A DNA stretch of 64,000 nt from Proteus cibi. GTDB taxonomy: Bacteria > Pseudomonadota > Gammaproteobacteria > Enterobacterales > Enterobacteriaceae. Below the pieces are notes generated by a model. The model had not been told where the DNA came from and did not search any database. It was given only the letters and a program-made list of their open reading frames with translations. Shown here piece after piece: positions 49,202 through 60,857 of the stretch (positions are counted from its first letter, which is position 1; each line of letters begins with the position of its first letter). Location: assembly GCF_003144405.1 (NCBI RefSeq), contig NZ_PENW01000026.1:62001-126000 (forward strand). The letters are read 5' to 3'. Both the position numbers and the translations under genes were made by a program.

Positions 49202-50620
49202 ATGAGTAAAATAAAAACCCGTTTTGCACCAAGTCCTACTGGCTATCTACATGTTGGTGGTGCGCGTACCGCACTTTATTCCTGGTTATATAGCCGTCAC
49301 AATAAGGGCGAATTTGTACTGCGTATAGAAGACACCGACTTAGAACGTTCTACACAGCCAGCCATCGATGCAATCATGGACGGTATGAATTGGTTAAATC
49401 TGAATTGGGATGAAGGTCCTTATTATCAGACTAAACGCTTCGATCGCTATAACCAAGTGATTGATCAAATGTTATCTGCGGGTACCGCATATCGTTGCTA
49501 TTGCTCTAAAGAACGTTTAGAGCAACTACGCGAAGATCAAATGGCGAAAGGTGAAAAGCCTCGTTATGATGGCTGTTGCCGTGGTGGTAATCATAATCAC
49601 AGCGCTGATGAGCCTCATGTTGTGCGTTTCTTAAACCCACAAGAAGGTTCTGTTATTTTTGATGACAAAATTCGCGGTCCAATTGAATTTAGTAACCAAG
49701 AGCTTGACGATCTGATTATTCGTCGTACTGATGGTTCTCCAACTTATAACTTCTGTGTTGTTATTGATGACTGGGATATGGAAATCACTCACGTGATCCG
49801 TGGTGAAGATCATATCAATAACACACCTCGCCAAATCAATATTCTCAAAGCATTAGGTGCACCGGTTCCTGAATATGCTCACGTATCAATGATTTTAGGT
49901 GATGATGGTAAAAAACTATCTAAACGTTATAACGCAGTCAGCGTCATGCAATATCGCGATGACGGCTATTTACCAGAAGCACTATTAAACTACTTAGTCC
50001 GTTTAGGCTGGTCTCATGGTGACCAAGAGATCTTTACGATTGATGAAATGGTTGAACACTTCACTTTAGAAGCTATCAGCAAATCAGCAAGTGCGTTTAA
50101 TACTGATAAACTGCTATGGCTAAACCATCACTACATCAATACCCTGCCAGCAGAGAAAGTCGCTGTTCATTTAGATTGGCATATCAAACAACAAAATATT
50201 GATACCAGCAATGGCCCATCATTAGTTGAGTTGATCAAATTATTAGGCGAACGTTGCAAAACATTAAAAGAGATGGCTGAAAGCTGCCATTACTTCTATG
50301 TTGATTTTGAAACCTTTGAAGAAGCGGCTGCGAAAAAACATTTACGTCCAGTTGCTCGTCAACCATTAGAAGTTGTTCGCGATAAGTTATCAGCAATTAC
50401 AGAGTGGACGGCTGAAAATGTTCACCAAGCCATTCAAGATACTGCTGATGAATTAGAAGTGGGTATGGGTAAAGTGGGTATGCCGTTACGTGTTGCTGTA
50501 ACAGGTGCAGGTCAATCTCCTGGCTTAGATGTTACCGTTCACGCTATTGGTAAAACACGTAGCGTTGCACGTATTAATAAAGCATTAGACTTTATTACTG
50601 AAAGAGAAAACCAAGCTTAA
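49202..50620 (+). CDS. gltX: Glutamate-tRNA ligase
   Basis: Class I aminoacyl-tRNA synthetase charging tRNA-Glu, 472 residues. The HIGH-type motif is in [19 protein letters not shown] near the N-terminus, the KMSKS-type motif is [15 protein letters not shown] near residue 240, and a zinc-site region [11 protein letters not shown]...CCRGG is present. Full length. Flanked by tRNA operons (Val/Lys divergent, Ala downstream) exactly as in E. coli. Confidence 0.98.
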   Translation: MSKIKTRFAPSPTGYLHVGGARTALYSWLYSRHNKGEFVLRIEDTDLERSTQPAIDAIMDGMNWLNLNWDEGPYYQTKRFDRYNQVIDQMLSAGTAYRCYCSKERLEQLREDQMAKGEKPRYDGCCRGGNHNHSADEPHVVRFLNPQEGSVIFDDKIRGPIEFSNQELDDLIIRRTDGSPTYNFCVVIDDWDMEITHVIRGEDHINNTPRQINILKALGAPVPEYAHVSMILGDDGKKLSKRYNAVSVMQYRDDGYLPEALLNYLVRLGWSHGDQEIFTIDEMVEHFTLEAISKSASAFNTDKLLWLNHHYINTLPAEKVAVHLDWHIKQQNIDTSNGPSLVELIKLLGERCKTLKEMAESCHYFYVDFETFEEAAAKKHLRPVARQPLEVVRDKLSAITEWTAENVHQAIQDTADELEVGMGKVGMPLRVAVTGAGQSPGLDVTVHAIGKTRSVARINKALDFITERENQA

Positions 50621-50648
50621 TTTACTCATTAATCTAGCTTATTAAGAA

Positions 50649-50692
50649 AGATACATCCCTAAAGTAGGGAATGTATCTTTTTTTTGTACTCT
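50649..50692 (+). terminator. Rho-independent terminator after gltX
   Basis: AGATACATCCCTA and TAGGGAATGTATCT form a long stem with one bulge around AAG, followed by eight T. Confidence 0.92.
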
Positions 50693-50777
50693 TTTTCAGC
50701 AATCAATAAATAATGTGAGATTAACTGATTGACAGTATTGTGCTTGTTGCCTATTATCAAGCCCGTTCCAGTATGTT

Positions 50778-50853
<76 letters not shown>

Positions 50854-50880
50854 ATATACTTCCAGAACAGCCCAATATGT

Positions 50881-50956
<76 letters not shown>

Positions 50957-50966
50957 GAATTTGAAG

Positions 50967-50996
50967 ATCCTGAAGAGAAATCTTCGGGATTTTTTG
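50967..50996 (+). terminator. Terminator of the tRNA-Ala operon
   Basis: ATCCTGAAGA and TCTTCGGGAT pair around GAAA with one wobble, followed by six T. Confidence 0.92.
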
Positions 50997-51020
50997 TTTT
51001 CTATGTCCTTAATTTATTTC

Positions 51021-51776
51021 TTATTGTGCAGTGTAACCCCCATCAATGGCATAAAATGCCCCTGTTGAGAAACTGCTCTCATCTGAAAGTAAAAAAGCGA
51101 CCGTTTTAGCCACTTCTTCTCTCGTTGCCATTCGTTTCATTGGGTGTGTATTTGCCATCCATTCACGTACTTCGTCGGGTAACATTTGCATTCTTGGTGT
51201 ATCAACATAACCAGGTCCAATAGCATTGATCCTTATTCCTTTGTCTGCAAACTCAAGCGCAGCTGAACGTGTGATCCCCAATACAGCGTGTTTAGCCGCT
51301 GTATATGCTGAAATACCTGCGATCCCTACAATTCCATTAGACGAAGAAAGATTCACAATACTTCCTCCCCCACTTTTTAATATTGCAGGTATGCCATATT
51401 TCAAACCATAAAATACCCCATTGATGTCTGTATCAATTACTGCTTTCCAATCTTCAATCTCATAATCCACGATAGATGTATTATGAGGTCCTGTGATCCC
51501 CGCATTATTCACCAAACCATGCAGTGCTCCAGCTTGAGTGATGATAGTTTCAATCATTTCTTCAACTTGAGAAAATGAGGTCATATCAGCTTGCAAAGCG
51601 ATAACTTTTTTTCCTGTTATATCAATAGAACGTGCTGTTTTTGTTATTTCCTCTAAATGTCGACCAGTAATAAAAACTGTTGCACCACGTTGGAATAGTA
51701 ATTGTGCGATACCTTCACCTACACCAGTACTTGCCCCCGTGACTAAAATCACTCTATCTTTAAAATAATCCATCAT
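51021..51776 (-). CDS. Short-chain dehydrogenase/reductase (SDR)
   Basis: Classical SDR of about 251 residues. The NAD(P) motif is VILVTGASTGVGEGIAQLL, NNAG is in VNNAGITGPHN, and the catalytic tyrosine/lysine pair is in YTAAKHAVLG near residue 152, with a Ser in NLSSSNG. The substrate is unknown. An in-frame ATG upstream (MSLKRGK) lies before the GAGG and is less likely. It is divergent from a MarR-type gene, with three copies of a TTAAC-type operator between them, so it is probably under that regulator's control. Confidence 0.85.
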   Translation of the reverse strand: MMDYFKDRVILVTGASTGVGEGIAQLLFQRGATVFITGRHLEEITKTARSIDITGKKVIALQADMTSFSQVEEMIETIITQAGALHGLVNNAGITGPHNTSIVDYEIEDWKAVIDTDINGVFYGLKYGIPAILKSGGGSIVNLSSSNGIVGIAGISAYTAAKHAVLGITRSAALEFADKGIRINAIGPGYVDTPRMQMLPDEVREWMANTHPMKRMATREEVAKTVAFLLSDESSFSTGAFYAIDGGYTAQ

Positions 51777-51831
51777 TTCGACTTTACCTCTTTTCAATGA
51801 CATCAGTTTCTATCAAGCAACCGTAAAATAA

Positions 51832-51846
51832 TTAACCAAAGTTAAC
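51832..51846. promoter_or_regulatory. MarR-type operator copy 1
   Basis: TTAACCAAAGTTAAC is an inverted repeat (TTAAC/GTTAA) and the reverse-strand version of copies 2 and 3, with one base different in the spacer. It lies 56 bases upstream of the SDR start. Confidence 0.7.
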
Positions 51847-51863
51847 TATAAATCATTCTATTT

Positions 51864-51881
51864 GATTAACTTTAGTTAATC
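51864..51881. promoter_or_regulatory. MarR-type operator copy 2
   Basis: GATTAACTTTAGTTAATC is the most complete copy, with 7-bp arms around TTTA, in the middle of the divergent promoter region. Confidence 0.75.
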
Positions 51882-51918
51882 AATATAAAGTTTATTCAAA
51901 ATGAATGACCTGATAATA

Positions 51919-51933
51919 TTAACTTTAGTTAAC
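51919..51933. promoter_or_regulatory. MarR-type operator copy 3
   Basis: TTAACTTTAGTTAAC lies 24 bases before the MarR-type start, so binding there would give autorepression. Confidence 0.75.
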
Positions 51934-51956
51934 ATAATTCATGAGATGGCGTATTT

Positions 51957-52397
51957 ATGGAAAAGTGTGAATTAGAAAATGCATTGTCATTATTACAATG
52001 TACATTAGTCGCGCAACGAACACGTTATACCCCTGAGCAAGTCACTTGGGGTCAATATGATATTTTGGAATTATTGCGCTTGCGAGGCGACTTAACCCCT
52101 TCTCAATTGAGTGATTCGTTGGCGATTTCAAGACAAAATTTATCGAAATTTATGCGGGGATTAAAATCCTTAGGATTTATTGCACAAAATCGCTCTGAAA
52201 AAGACAAACGTGAGTTTATTACTCATTTAACTGATGAGGGGCACGCCTTTTTAGCAAGAGCAGCATTAGGTCGAAGACAAAATGCTGAGAAAATAAGTGA
52301 ATGTTTAACGCTTGGAGAACAAACATTATTTATTGAATTAAGTCAGAAAATTATTAATGCATTAACCCCTGAAAAATCAGGTATGGATCATAATTAA
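51957..52397 (+). CDS. MarR-family transcriptional regulator
   Basis: 146 residues with a winged HTH (LTPSQLSDSLAISRQNLSKF, then wing FIAQNRSEKDKREFITHLTD with the conserved DxR/DKR motif). Effector unknown. The divergent SDR gene and the three TTAAC-type operators form a compact regulator-enzyme module. It ends 2 bp before the convergent ypeB-like stop. Confidence 0.87.
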   Translation: MEKCELENALSLLQCTLVAQRTRYTPEQVTWGQYDILELLRLRGDLTPSQLSDSLAISRQNLSKFMRGLKSLGFIAQNRSEKDKREFITHLTDEGHAFLARAALGRRQNAEKISECLTLGEQTLFIELSQKIINALTPEKSGMDHN

Positions 52398-52399
52398 TA

Positions 52400-52615
52400 T
52401 CACCGCTTTAATGGCTTTAATAACCCTTCTAAACCTTCTATTTTAATTGCTAAGGTCATCTCCATGAGTTGACCAAGCTTACCTTCAGGAAACTCGCCTT
52501 TCTTTGCAAACCACAATAAATACTCTTCGGGTAAATCAACCAACATACGCCCTTTGTACTTACCAAATGGCATTTGTGTGTTTGCTATATCGATAAGGTG
52601 CTGTTTCTCTAACAT
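52400..52615 (-). CDS. YpeB-like DUF3820 family protein
   Basis: 71-residue cytoplasmic protein. MPFGKYKGRMLVDLPEEYLL and WFAKKGEFPEGKLG are the DUF3820 signature, shared with E. coli YpeB (same region as nupC and gltX). Function unknown. The start is the ATG giving MLEKQHLID; an ORF extension of 25 residues upstream overlaps the nupC terminator and is not used. Confidence 0.85.
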   Translation of the reverse strand: MLEKQHLIDIANTQMPFGKYKGRMLVDLPEEYLLWFAKKGEFPEGKLGQLMEMTLAIKIEGLEGLLKPLKR

Positions 52616-52671
52616 GTTCTCGACCACGTTGTCATTGAAAGGATATAGCCGATTATAGGGTAATTTAACGA

Positions 52672-52701
52672 TAAAAAAAGCAGTACCCAAAGGTACTGCT
52701 T
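52672..52701 (-). terminator. Rho-independent terminator after nupC
   Basis: AAGCAGTACC and GGTACTGCTT pair around a 4-base loop, followed by seven T on the minus strand. Confidence 0.9.
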
Positions 52702-52781
52702 GATTTTCTATTACTTAATTAACTAGTGACTCAGTTTACATTGTTATTTTATTCACATGCTATCTGTTTTATCTTCTGAGA

Positions 52782-53966
52782 TTAAACAAACAGACCTGCA
52801 ATAGCGGCTGATAAGAAGCTGACTAATGTAGAACCGAACAGTAATTTCAGACCGAAACGAGAAACAACGTTACCTTGTACTTCGTTTAGACCTTTAATCG
52901 CACCTGCAACAATCCCGATTGAAGAGAAGTTAGCAAATGAAACTAAGAATACAGATAAGATACCAACAGAACGTGGTGAAATTTCAGCAGCGATATCTTG
53001 TAAGCTACCCATTGCAACGAATTCGTTAGACACTAATTTCGTTGCCATAACACTACCAACACGTAATGCATCTTGCTCTGGCACACCAATAACCCATGCT
53101 AATGGATAGAACACGTAACCTAAGCAATCTTGGAAACTAATACCAAAAATCATGCTGAAAATCGCATTCACCGCAGCAATTAATGCAATGAAACCAATCA
53201 GCATTGCAGCAACAATTAATGCCACTTTGAAACCCGCTAAGATGTATTCACCTAACATTTCAAAGAAGCTTTGACCTTCATGCAGATTACCCATTTGAAT
53301 GTCTTCTTCATTCTCGACTGAATATGGGTTAATCACAGAAAGTACGATGAATGTACTGAACATATTCAGTACCAGTGCAGCAACAACATATTTTGGATCT
53401 AACATTGTCATGTATGCACCCACAATCGACATTGATACAGTCGACATTGCCGTTGCAGCCATGGTGTACATACGACGTTGAGACATTTTGCCTAATACAT
53501 CTTTATAGGCAATAAAGTTTTCTGATTGACCTAAAACTAATGAGCTAACGGCGTTGAAAGATTCCAGTTTCCCCATACCGTTCACTTTAGAAAGCACAGT
53601 ACCGATAATGCGGATCACGAAAGGTAATACTTTGATATGTTGAAGAATACCAATTAATGCAGAAATAAAGATAATTGGACATAAAACATTCAGGAAGAAG
53701 AATGCTAAACCACCTTTCATCATGCCACCGAATACGAATTCAGTACCTTGTGCGGCATAACCTAATAAGTGATCAAATAATCCAGCGAAGCCACGAACAA
53801 AGCCTTCACCAACATCAGAGTTGAGGAAGAACCATGCTAATGCGATTTCAATAACTAATAACTGCACAATATAACGCAGACGGATCCCTTTGCGGTTGTT
53901 ACTCGCAACGAATGCTAATGCGCCAATAACGGCGAGTGCTAAAACGAAGTGAATGATAGAAGACAT
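52782..53966 (-). CDS. nupC: Nucleoside:H+ symporter NupC
   Basis: Inner-membrane concentrative nucleoside transporter of 394 residues with family motifs [20 protein letters not shown] (split: [17 protein letters not shown]) and [11 protein letters not shown], essential for nucleoside binding in CNT proteins. Very close to E. coli NupC along its length. A perfect CRP site lies about 70 bp upstream. CytR control, as in E. coli, is possible; I see only GTAAC-type direct repeats next to the CRP site, not a clear CytR operator. Confidence 0.95.
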   Translation of the reverse strand: MSSIIHFVLALAVIGALAFVASNNRKGIRLRYIVQLLVIEIALAWFFLNSDVGEGFVRGFAGLFDHLLGYAAQGTEFVFGGMMKGGLAFFFLNVLCPIIFISALIGILQHIKVLPFVIRIIGTVLSKVNGMGKLESFNAVSSLVLGQSENFIAYKDVLGKMSQRRMYTMAATAMSTVSMSIVGAYMTMLDPKYVVAALVLNMFSTFIVLSVINPYSVENEEDIQMGNLHEGQSFFEMLGEYILAGFKVALIVAAMLIGFIALIAAVNAIFSMIFGISFQDCLGYVFYPLAWVIGVPEQDALRVGSVMATKLVSNEFVAMGSLQDIAAEISPRSVGILSVFLVSFANFSSIGIVAGAIKGLNEVQGNVVSRFGLKLLFGSTLVSFLSAAIAGLFV

Positions 53967-54027
53967 GCATGCTCCAAAAATAAAAATAAATCTTGTAGAG
54001 CATTTTATGTAACGCGTAACATTACGA

Positions 54028-54043
54028 TGTGATTACCGTCACA
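54028..54043. promoter_or_regulatory. CRP site upstream of nupC
   Basis: TGTGATTACCGTCACA is an exact TGTGA-N6-TCACA site, 62 bp upstream of the nupC start, matching the cAMP-CRP dependence of nucleoside uptake. Confidence 0.85.
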
Positions 54044-54140
54044 ATCTCATGAAACCGAATACACACTATTTATTAAATAAGATAGGTTGATCACACTTTG
54101 AAAGTGACTTAAGAAACATTAAATGTAAATTTAGCTTAAG

Positions 54141-54176
54141 TAAAAATGCTACTGAGAAGTTTTCCCAGTAGCATTT
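54141..54176 (-). terminator. Rho-independent terminator after ligA
   Basis: AAATGCTACTG and CAGTAGCATTT form an 11-bp stem with an 11-base loop and a short T-run on the minus strand, 18 bases past the ligA stop. Confidence 0.88.
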
Positions 54177-54193
54177 ATTAAATATTAGAATGA

Positions 54194-56265
<2,072 letters not shown>

Positions 56266-56276
56266 ACAGACAAAAG

Positions 56277-57305
56277 CTATTGATTTAAATCCAGCGTCCT
56301 GCGGATCCTAGATTTATAAAGCTCGATTTTTTGTGGTGTTAAGAGTTTGCGTTCATCATCCAGCACAACACCACCTACATCAGATGCTATACGTTGAGCC
56401 GTAAGTAACATCAATTTAAAGTTTTGGTTAGCATCACCATAAGATGGCACCATCATAAACATCGATACACCAGGTGTCGCTAACTCAGCCATCGTATCAA
56501 TGTTAAATGTTCCCGGTTTCACCATATTCGCTAAACTAAACAACACAGGTCCATTGGCGGTTGGATTGAGATGACGATGGAAAATATTCATTTCGCCAAA
56601 TTGGAATCCAGCTTGAATGATACTTTGCATCAATGCTTCACCATCCAGCATTTGACCATGATGTGCACTTACGTTTAGAACAATAACCAGCTCTTTTTCT
56701 GCTTCTCTTGCTTGCGGAGCAGATTCAACGTTTGCCTCTTCAGCCGGAGCATGATGCGAAGCCTCAGTTTCAACAGGAGTCACATGAGCCGTTGTCTCTG
56801 AAATTGAAGGCTCAAAACTCGCAGATGGGCTTACTGTATTAACGTGTGATTTTATTTCACTCGCAACATTAACCACAGGCGCTTGTTTCGGTTCATCCCC
56901 TACAATGGGTACAGGCTCTTTTTCAATAACATCAAAAACACCAAGACTAGGTTCTTGCTGTAATGAAGTATCGTGAGAGTTCCCTTTTGTTTGGGTTTCA
57001 GACATTAATGGGTCTCTATCTGCCACTGAAATTTCAGGTTCATGTAGAGGCTCCGATTTTATCGGTGACTCACTCTCCTGCTTTTCAGTAGAGGATAAAG
57101 TTGATGTCTGATGACTAACCTCAGCATATTGTGGTTCGTCATCGTTCTCATCTGACTGATAATTCTGTTTCTGACGTTTTACTGGGCGATTACGGAAAAG
57201 CTTAGAACGCTCTTTTCGACCAATCCATAAGCCGTGTAATAACAAAGCTATGATTAAAATCGCACCAACAACGATTAATATCAGACGCAAATTTTGCTGC
57301 ATCAT
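56277..57305 (-). CDS. zipA: Cell division protein ZipA
   Basis: Essential inner-membrane anchor of FtsZ, about 342 residues. One N-terminal membrane helix ([20 protein letters not shown]), a short basic stretch ([17 protein letters not shown]), a long acidic linker (about residues 50-205, rich in Glu, Ser and Val, unlike the Pro/Gln-rich linker of E. coli) and the C-terminal FtsZ-binding domain from [16 protein letters not shown]. Start set at MMQQNLRL as in E. coli; a TTG frame extension of 14 residues is rejected. cysZ is divergent. Confidence 0.95.
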   Translation of the reverse strand: MMQQNLRLILIVVGAILIIALLLHGLWIGRKERSKLFRNRPVKRQKQNYQSDENDDEPQYAEVSHQTSTLSSTEKQESESPIKSEPLHEPEISVADRDPLMSETQTKGNSHDTSLQQEPSLGVFDVIEKEPVPIVGDEPKQAPVVNVASEIKSHVNTVSPSASFEPSISETTAHVTPVETEASHHAPAEEANVESAPQAREAEKELVIVLNVSAHHGQMLDGEALMQSIIQAGFQFGEMNIFHRHLNPTANGPVLFSLANMVKPGTFNIDTMAELATPGVSMFMMVPSYGDANQNFKLMLLTAQRIASDVGGVVLDDERKLLTPQKIELYKSRIRRTLDLNQ

Positions 57306-57528
57306 TTCTATCTCTGTTGTCTTGAGGTTTAATAGCCACGTTGGCAAATATTACTTTTTACTAAGAGTATTTGCCAATGCTCATAAGTGCAAGCCAATAC
57401 TTAATTTTCTTGTCACAAAGATACACACATCAATCTCTTATGCACATTTTTTAGACAATTCATGACTAGTAAGGCTGATTATCTCCCTATATGATACTAG
57501 CTTGCCCTCATTGGAGAGAATAGGAAGT

Positions 57529-58299
57529 ATGACAAATTTGACAGAAACGAATAAAAATTTAAATGGATTTCATTATTTTGCTCTTGGTTGGCGTTTAATT
57601 ACACGCAAAGGGCTGAAACGTTTTGTTATCTTACCCTTACTTGCCAATATTATTATTCTCGGAAGCGCCTTTTGGTGGTTGTATGGTCAAATTGGTGGCA
57701 TGGTCAATTGGATGATGGAAAAAGTGCCTGATTGGTTACAGTGGTTAAGTTATTTAATCTGGCCATTATCCGTTATTTTTATTTTATTGGTGTTCACTTA
57801 TTTCTTTAGTACCTTAGCCAACATTATTGCTTCTCCGTTTAATGGATTATTGGCTGAAAAATTAGAAGGTCAAATAACTGGCATTGCCCCACCAGATACG
57901 GGTATTGCGGGTATATTGAAAGATGTTCCACGTATTTTAAAACGTGAGTTAATTAAAATAGCTTATTATTTACCACGCGCTATTGTCTTGTTATTGCTCT
58001 ATTTTATTCCTGCTATCGGACAAACTGTTGCCCCTGTTTTATGGTTTGCTTTTGGTGCTTGGATGATGGCAATTCAATATAATGACTTCCCATTTGATAA
58101 TCATAAAGTTTCATTTGCAGCGATGAAATCTTCGCTTAAACAAGATAAATGGAATAATCTTCAATTTGGTATGGTTATTAATATTTTTACCATGATCCCT
58201 ATTCTAAATTTAGTCATCATGCCCGTTGCAATTTGTGGTGCAACCGCAATGTGGTGTGATCGTTATCGTAAACAGCATGTTCAAGATGGACAGTGGTAA
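57529..58299 (+). CDS. cysZ: Sulfate transporter CysZ
   Basis: Inner-membrane sulfate permease of about 256 residues in the cysteine pathway. Conserved blocks include FYYFALGW-like [51 protein letters not shown] (split: [17 protein letters not shown]), [15 protein letters not shown] and [16 protein letters not shown]. Start at the ATG giving MTNLTETN, eight bases after AGGAAG; the longer frame is not needed. cysK lies 0.9 kb downstream with one gene between, which is leftward. Confidence 0.95.
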   Translation: MTNLTETNKNLNGFHYFALGWRLITRKGLKRFVILPLLANIIILGSAFWWLYGQIGGMVNWMMEKVPDWLQWLSYLIWPLSVIFILLVFTYFFSTLANIIASPFNGLLAEKLEGQITGIAPPDTGIAGILKDVPRILKRELIKIAYYLPRAIVLLLLYFIPAIGQTVAPVLWFAFGAWMMAIQYNDFPFDNHKVSFAAMKSSLKQDKWNNLQFGMVINIFTMIPILNLVIMPVAICGATAMWCDRYRKQHVQDGQW

Positions 58300-58330
58300 A
58301 CTGAATTTAGTGACGTATTGATAAATATAA

Positions 58331-58365
58331 AAACCCCGTTTTTTATTTAAACGGGGTTTTATTTT
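58331..58365. terminator. Terminator after cysZ
   Basis: CCCCGTTT and AAACGGGG pair around an AT loop, with T-runs downstream on both strands. It can serve cysZ and the convergent gene at 58413. Confidence 0.9.
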
Positions 58366-58412
58366 ATACTTTTTTCTAAAACATAATTTTGCTGATTTTA
58401 TTATTAATCAGA

Positions 58413-58943
58413 TTACTCTATTAATGAACGAATATAATCTTTCGTTTCTTCCCTATCCATCGGCTCACGCTCATTAATCCCCATTTCAAAGATATTTAAT
58501 GCACCATCTAGCTTTTCAATAAGCTCTTCATCATCTCGAATGCAGAAAATATAAGCATTTTCAAACGGAGTGAGATCGACCAACCGTAACCCTTTTTCTG
58601 TCAAAAAGTGGTTAATATATTCCAAATAAGGGAGTTCATAAGGCAACATATAAGGATCTACACTCACCTCATCCCAATCAATATTTTCAACTTGAGATAA
58701 AATCAACGCACTTGGTGATTCTGGTAAAGCGATCTGCTCTAACGATTTTAAATCAGGAATATCACCAAAGTATTCAGTCCACTCCACATAGTCCATTAAT
58801 CCTTGAGCTGAGAGTGATTCATATAGCCAGTTAAGCACATCTTCTTGAGCATCTGACTCAGGTAAATTTTCACGCAAAGCGTGTGCATCTAATTCAGGCA
58901 CAGCAAGTTCAAGCGCGCAAATCAACTCTTCAATGGTTTCCAT
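58413..58943 (-). CDS. Uncharacterised acidic protein
   Basis: Cytoplasmic protein of about 176 residues, strongly acidic (Asp and Glu throughout, e.g. ENIDWDEVSVDPYMLPYELP). No transmembrane segment or signal. The segment SAQGLMDYVEWTEYFGDIPD and ENAYIFCIRDDEELIEKL look like a small globular fold of unknown family; some resemblance to immunity-like or SMI1/DUF proteins is only an impression. Start at the ATG giving METIEEL with AGGGG upstream. It sits alone between cysZ and cysK. Confidence 0.72.
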   Translation of the reverse strand: METIEELICALELAVPELDAHALRENLPESDAQEDVLNWLYESLSAQGLMDYVEWTEYFGDIPDLKSLEQIALPESPSALILSQVENIDWDEVSVDPYMLPYELPYLEYINHFLTEKGLRLVDLTPFENAYIFCIRDDEELIEKLDGALNIFEMGINEREPMDREETKDYIRSLIE

Positions 58944-59178
58944 TATGACCCCTGTATTTGCAATAAATTTGGTTAAAAATAGATTATCAGCCATCAATAT
59001 ACTGTACATCTCTTGATTTATTAATTTGTGAATCGTCTCACTGACTCTTGATTAGAATCTTTTGGAATAAAAAGGTAAAAAAGTTATAAGTATATTCATA
59101 AAGCTTATTTCCATCTTTAGCATGATGGCGTATGGTAATTTCATCTGACCTTATAAAAATTATGTACCGAGGATAAAA

Positions 59179-60132
59179 ATGAGCAAGATTTTCGAAGACA
59201 ACTCGCAAACTATTGGGCACACCCCCTTAATTCGCTTAAAGCATTTCGGAAATGGCAACATTCTGGCTAAAGTAGAATCTCGTAACCCAAGCTTCAGTGT
59301 AAAATGCCGTATCGGTGCCAACATGATTTGGGATGCAGAAAAGAAAGGCATTCTTAAAAAAGGTGTTGAGCTTGTGGAACCTACTAGTGGTAATACAGGG
59401 ATTGCACTGGCTTATGTTGCAGCAGCTCGTGGCTACAAACTAACACTGACGATGCCAGATACGATGAGTGTCGAACGCCGCAAGTTACTCAAAGCATTAG
59501 GTGCTAATTTAGTGCTGACTGAAGGTGCAAAAGGCATGAAAGGTGCCATTGATAAAGCCAATGAAATTCGTGATAGCGATCCTCAGCGTTACCTTTTACT
59601 GCAACAATTTAGTAATCCTGCTAACCCTGAAATTCATGAAAAAACCACAGGTCCTGAAATCTGGAATGATACTGATGGTGAAGTAGGTGCAGTTATTGCT
59701 GGTGTCGGCACGGGTGGTACTATTACAGGTATTGGTCGCTATTTGAAAAAGACACAAGGCAAAGCAGTAACAATGGTTGCTGTTGAACCAGCCAGCTCCC
59801 CTGTTATAACTCAAGCTTTAGCAGGTGAAGAAATTAAACCGGGTCCTCATAAAATCCAAGGTATCGGCGCTGGCTTTATTCCTGAAAACCTAGATTTATC
59901 GTTACTGGATCGTGTTATTCAAATCACTAACGAAGAAGCCTTTGATACGGCTCGTGAAATTATGACTAAAGAAGGTATTCTCGCAGGTATCTCTTCAGGT
60001 GCAGCGATTGCGGCAGCCGTAAAACTTGCAAAAGAGCCAGAGTTTGCAAATAAAGAAATTGTGGTTATTTTACCTTCTTCAGGTGAGCGTTATTTAAGTA
60101 CCCCACTTTTTGCTGACATTTCTGACAGCTAA
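59179..60132 (+). CDS. cysK: Cysteine synthase A (O-acetylserine sulfhydrylase)
   Basis: PLP-dependent enzyme joining sulfide and O-acetylserine. 317 residues, close to E. coli CysK. The PLP lysine lies in [16 protein letters not shown] (about residue 42), the substrate loop is [15 protein letters not shown] and the phosphate-binding loop [12 protein letters not shown]. The C-terminus ends ADISDS, a few residues shorter than the E. coli form. cysZ and cysM are nearby. The terminator follows directly. Confidence 0.97.
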   Translation: MSKIFEDNSQTIGHTPLIRLKHFGNGNILAKVESRNPSFSVKCRIGANMIWDAEKKGILKKGVELVEPTSGNTGIALAYVAAARGYKLTLTMPDTMSVERRKLLKALGANLVLTEGAKGMKGAIDKANEIRDSDPQRYLLLQQFSNPANPEIHEKTTGPEIWNDTDGEVGAVIAGVGTGGTITGIGRYLKKTQGKAVTMVAVEPASSPVITQALAGEEIKPGPHKIQGIGAGFIPENLDLSLLDRVIQITNEEAFDTAREIMTKEGILAGISSGAAIAAAVKLAKEPEFANKEIVVILPSSGERYLSTPLFADISDS

Positions 60133-60163
60133 ATCGCGTCATCTCAATTGTAAAATATTTATT

Positions 60164-60191
60164 AAAAAAGCACCTTAATGGTGCTTTTTTT
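60164..60191 (+). terminator. Rho-independent terminator after cysK
   Basis: AAGCACC and GGTGCTT pair around TTAAT, followed by seven T. It is 32 bases past cysK. Confidence 0.93.
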
Positions 60192-60462
60192 GTGGTAGAG
60201 ATCAAAGTTTGTCATCCAGACAGGTGATTTATTTCTTCGAGTTTAGTATTTAATCAATTAATTATTTCGAAGGTCGAAATTAATCAGAAAATAACCGAGA
60301 TGACAAAACGAACTCTTTTATCTTTCTGAACACTATTTTTATCAGATGACGCTTTACGACTTAATATTATCTGATATTGCTACGCAAAGCAGGACAAATT
60401 CATCTACACTTACTAAGTCCTGACTTAATGTGAACAATTGAGTTATAAAAGGAAAATATCCT
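60192..60462. other. ptsHI-crr promoter region
   Basis: 271 bases before ptsH. It contains a Mlc/NagC-type palindrome (60260-60283) and a TGTGAAC half-site near 60430 that might be part of a CRP site. No promoter hexamers are clear enough to name. Confidence 0.5.
60260..60283. promoter_or_regulatory. Mlc/NagC-like operator upstream of ptsH
   Basis: AATTATTTCGAAGGTCGAAATTAA is a near-perfect palindrome centred on TTTCGA-AGG-TCGAAA, the layout of Mlc and NagC operators. Mlc represses ptsHI in E. coli; binding here is inferred. Confidence 0.6.
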
Positions 60463-60720
60463 ATGTACCAGCAAGAAGTTACTATTACAGCACCAAACGG
60501 CTTACATACTCGTCCTGCGGCACAATTTGTAAAAGAAGCCAAAACATTCTCTTCTGATATCACACTTATCTCTAGCGGTAAATCTGCCAGCGCTAAGAGC
60601 CTTTTCAAACTACAAACTTTAGGTTTAACCCAAGGTACTGTTGTGACTATCTCTGCTGAAGGCGAAGACGAAAAACAAGCGGTTGAAGCATTGGTAAAAT
60701 TAATGGCGGAATTAGAGTAA
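60463..60720 (+). CDS. ptsH: Phosphocarrier protein HPr
   Basis: Central PTS phosphocarrier of 85 residues. The phosphorylated His15 lies in [16 protein letters not shown], and [19 protein letters not shown] holds Ser46 region. It passes phosphate from enzyme I to all IIA domains, including those of this window. Good AAGGAAA ribosome site. First gene of ptsHI-crr; a 137-bp gap containing a hairpin precedes ptsI. Confidence 0.98.
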   Translation: MYQQEVTITAPNGLHTRPAAQFVKEAKTFSSDITLISSGKSASAKSLFKLQTLGLTQGTVVTISAEGEDEKQAVEALVKLMAELE

Positions 60721-60751
60721 TTCGCGATCAAGTAATAACGCCGTATTTATT

Positions 60752-60771
60752 CCCCTGAAACCATTCAGGGG
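60752..60771 (+). other. Hairpin between ptsH and ptsI
   Basis: CCCCTGAA and TTCAGGGG form a perfect 8-bp stem around ACCA. No T-run follows, so it is more likely an mRNA stabiliser or processing element that raises ptsH over ptsI expression. Confidence 0.6.
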
Positions 60772-60857
60772 AGTTAATTTCAATGATGATTTTAAAACAA
60801 CAGTATTTTGCAATCCTATTCTTTTAAGATTATCACCAGCAAGTCGTAGGATAAATT

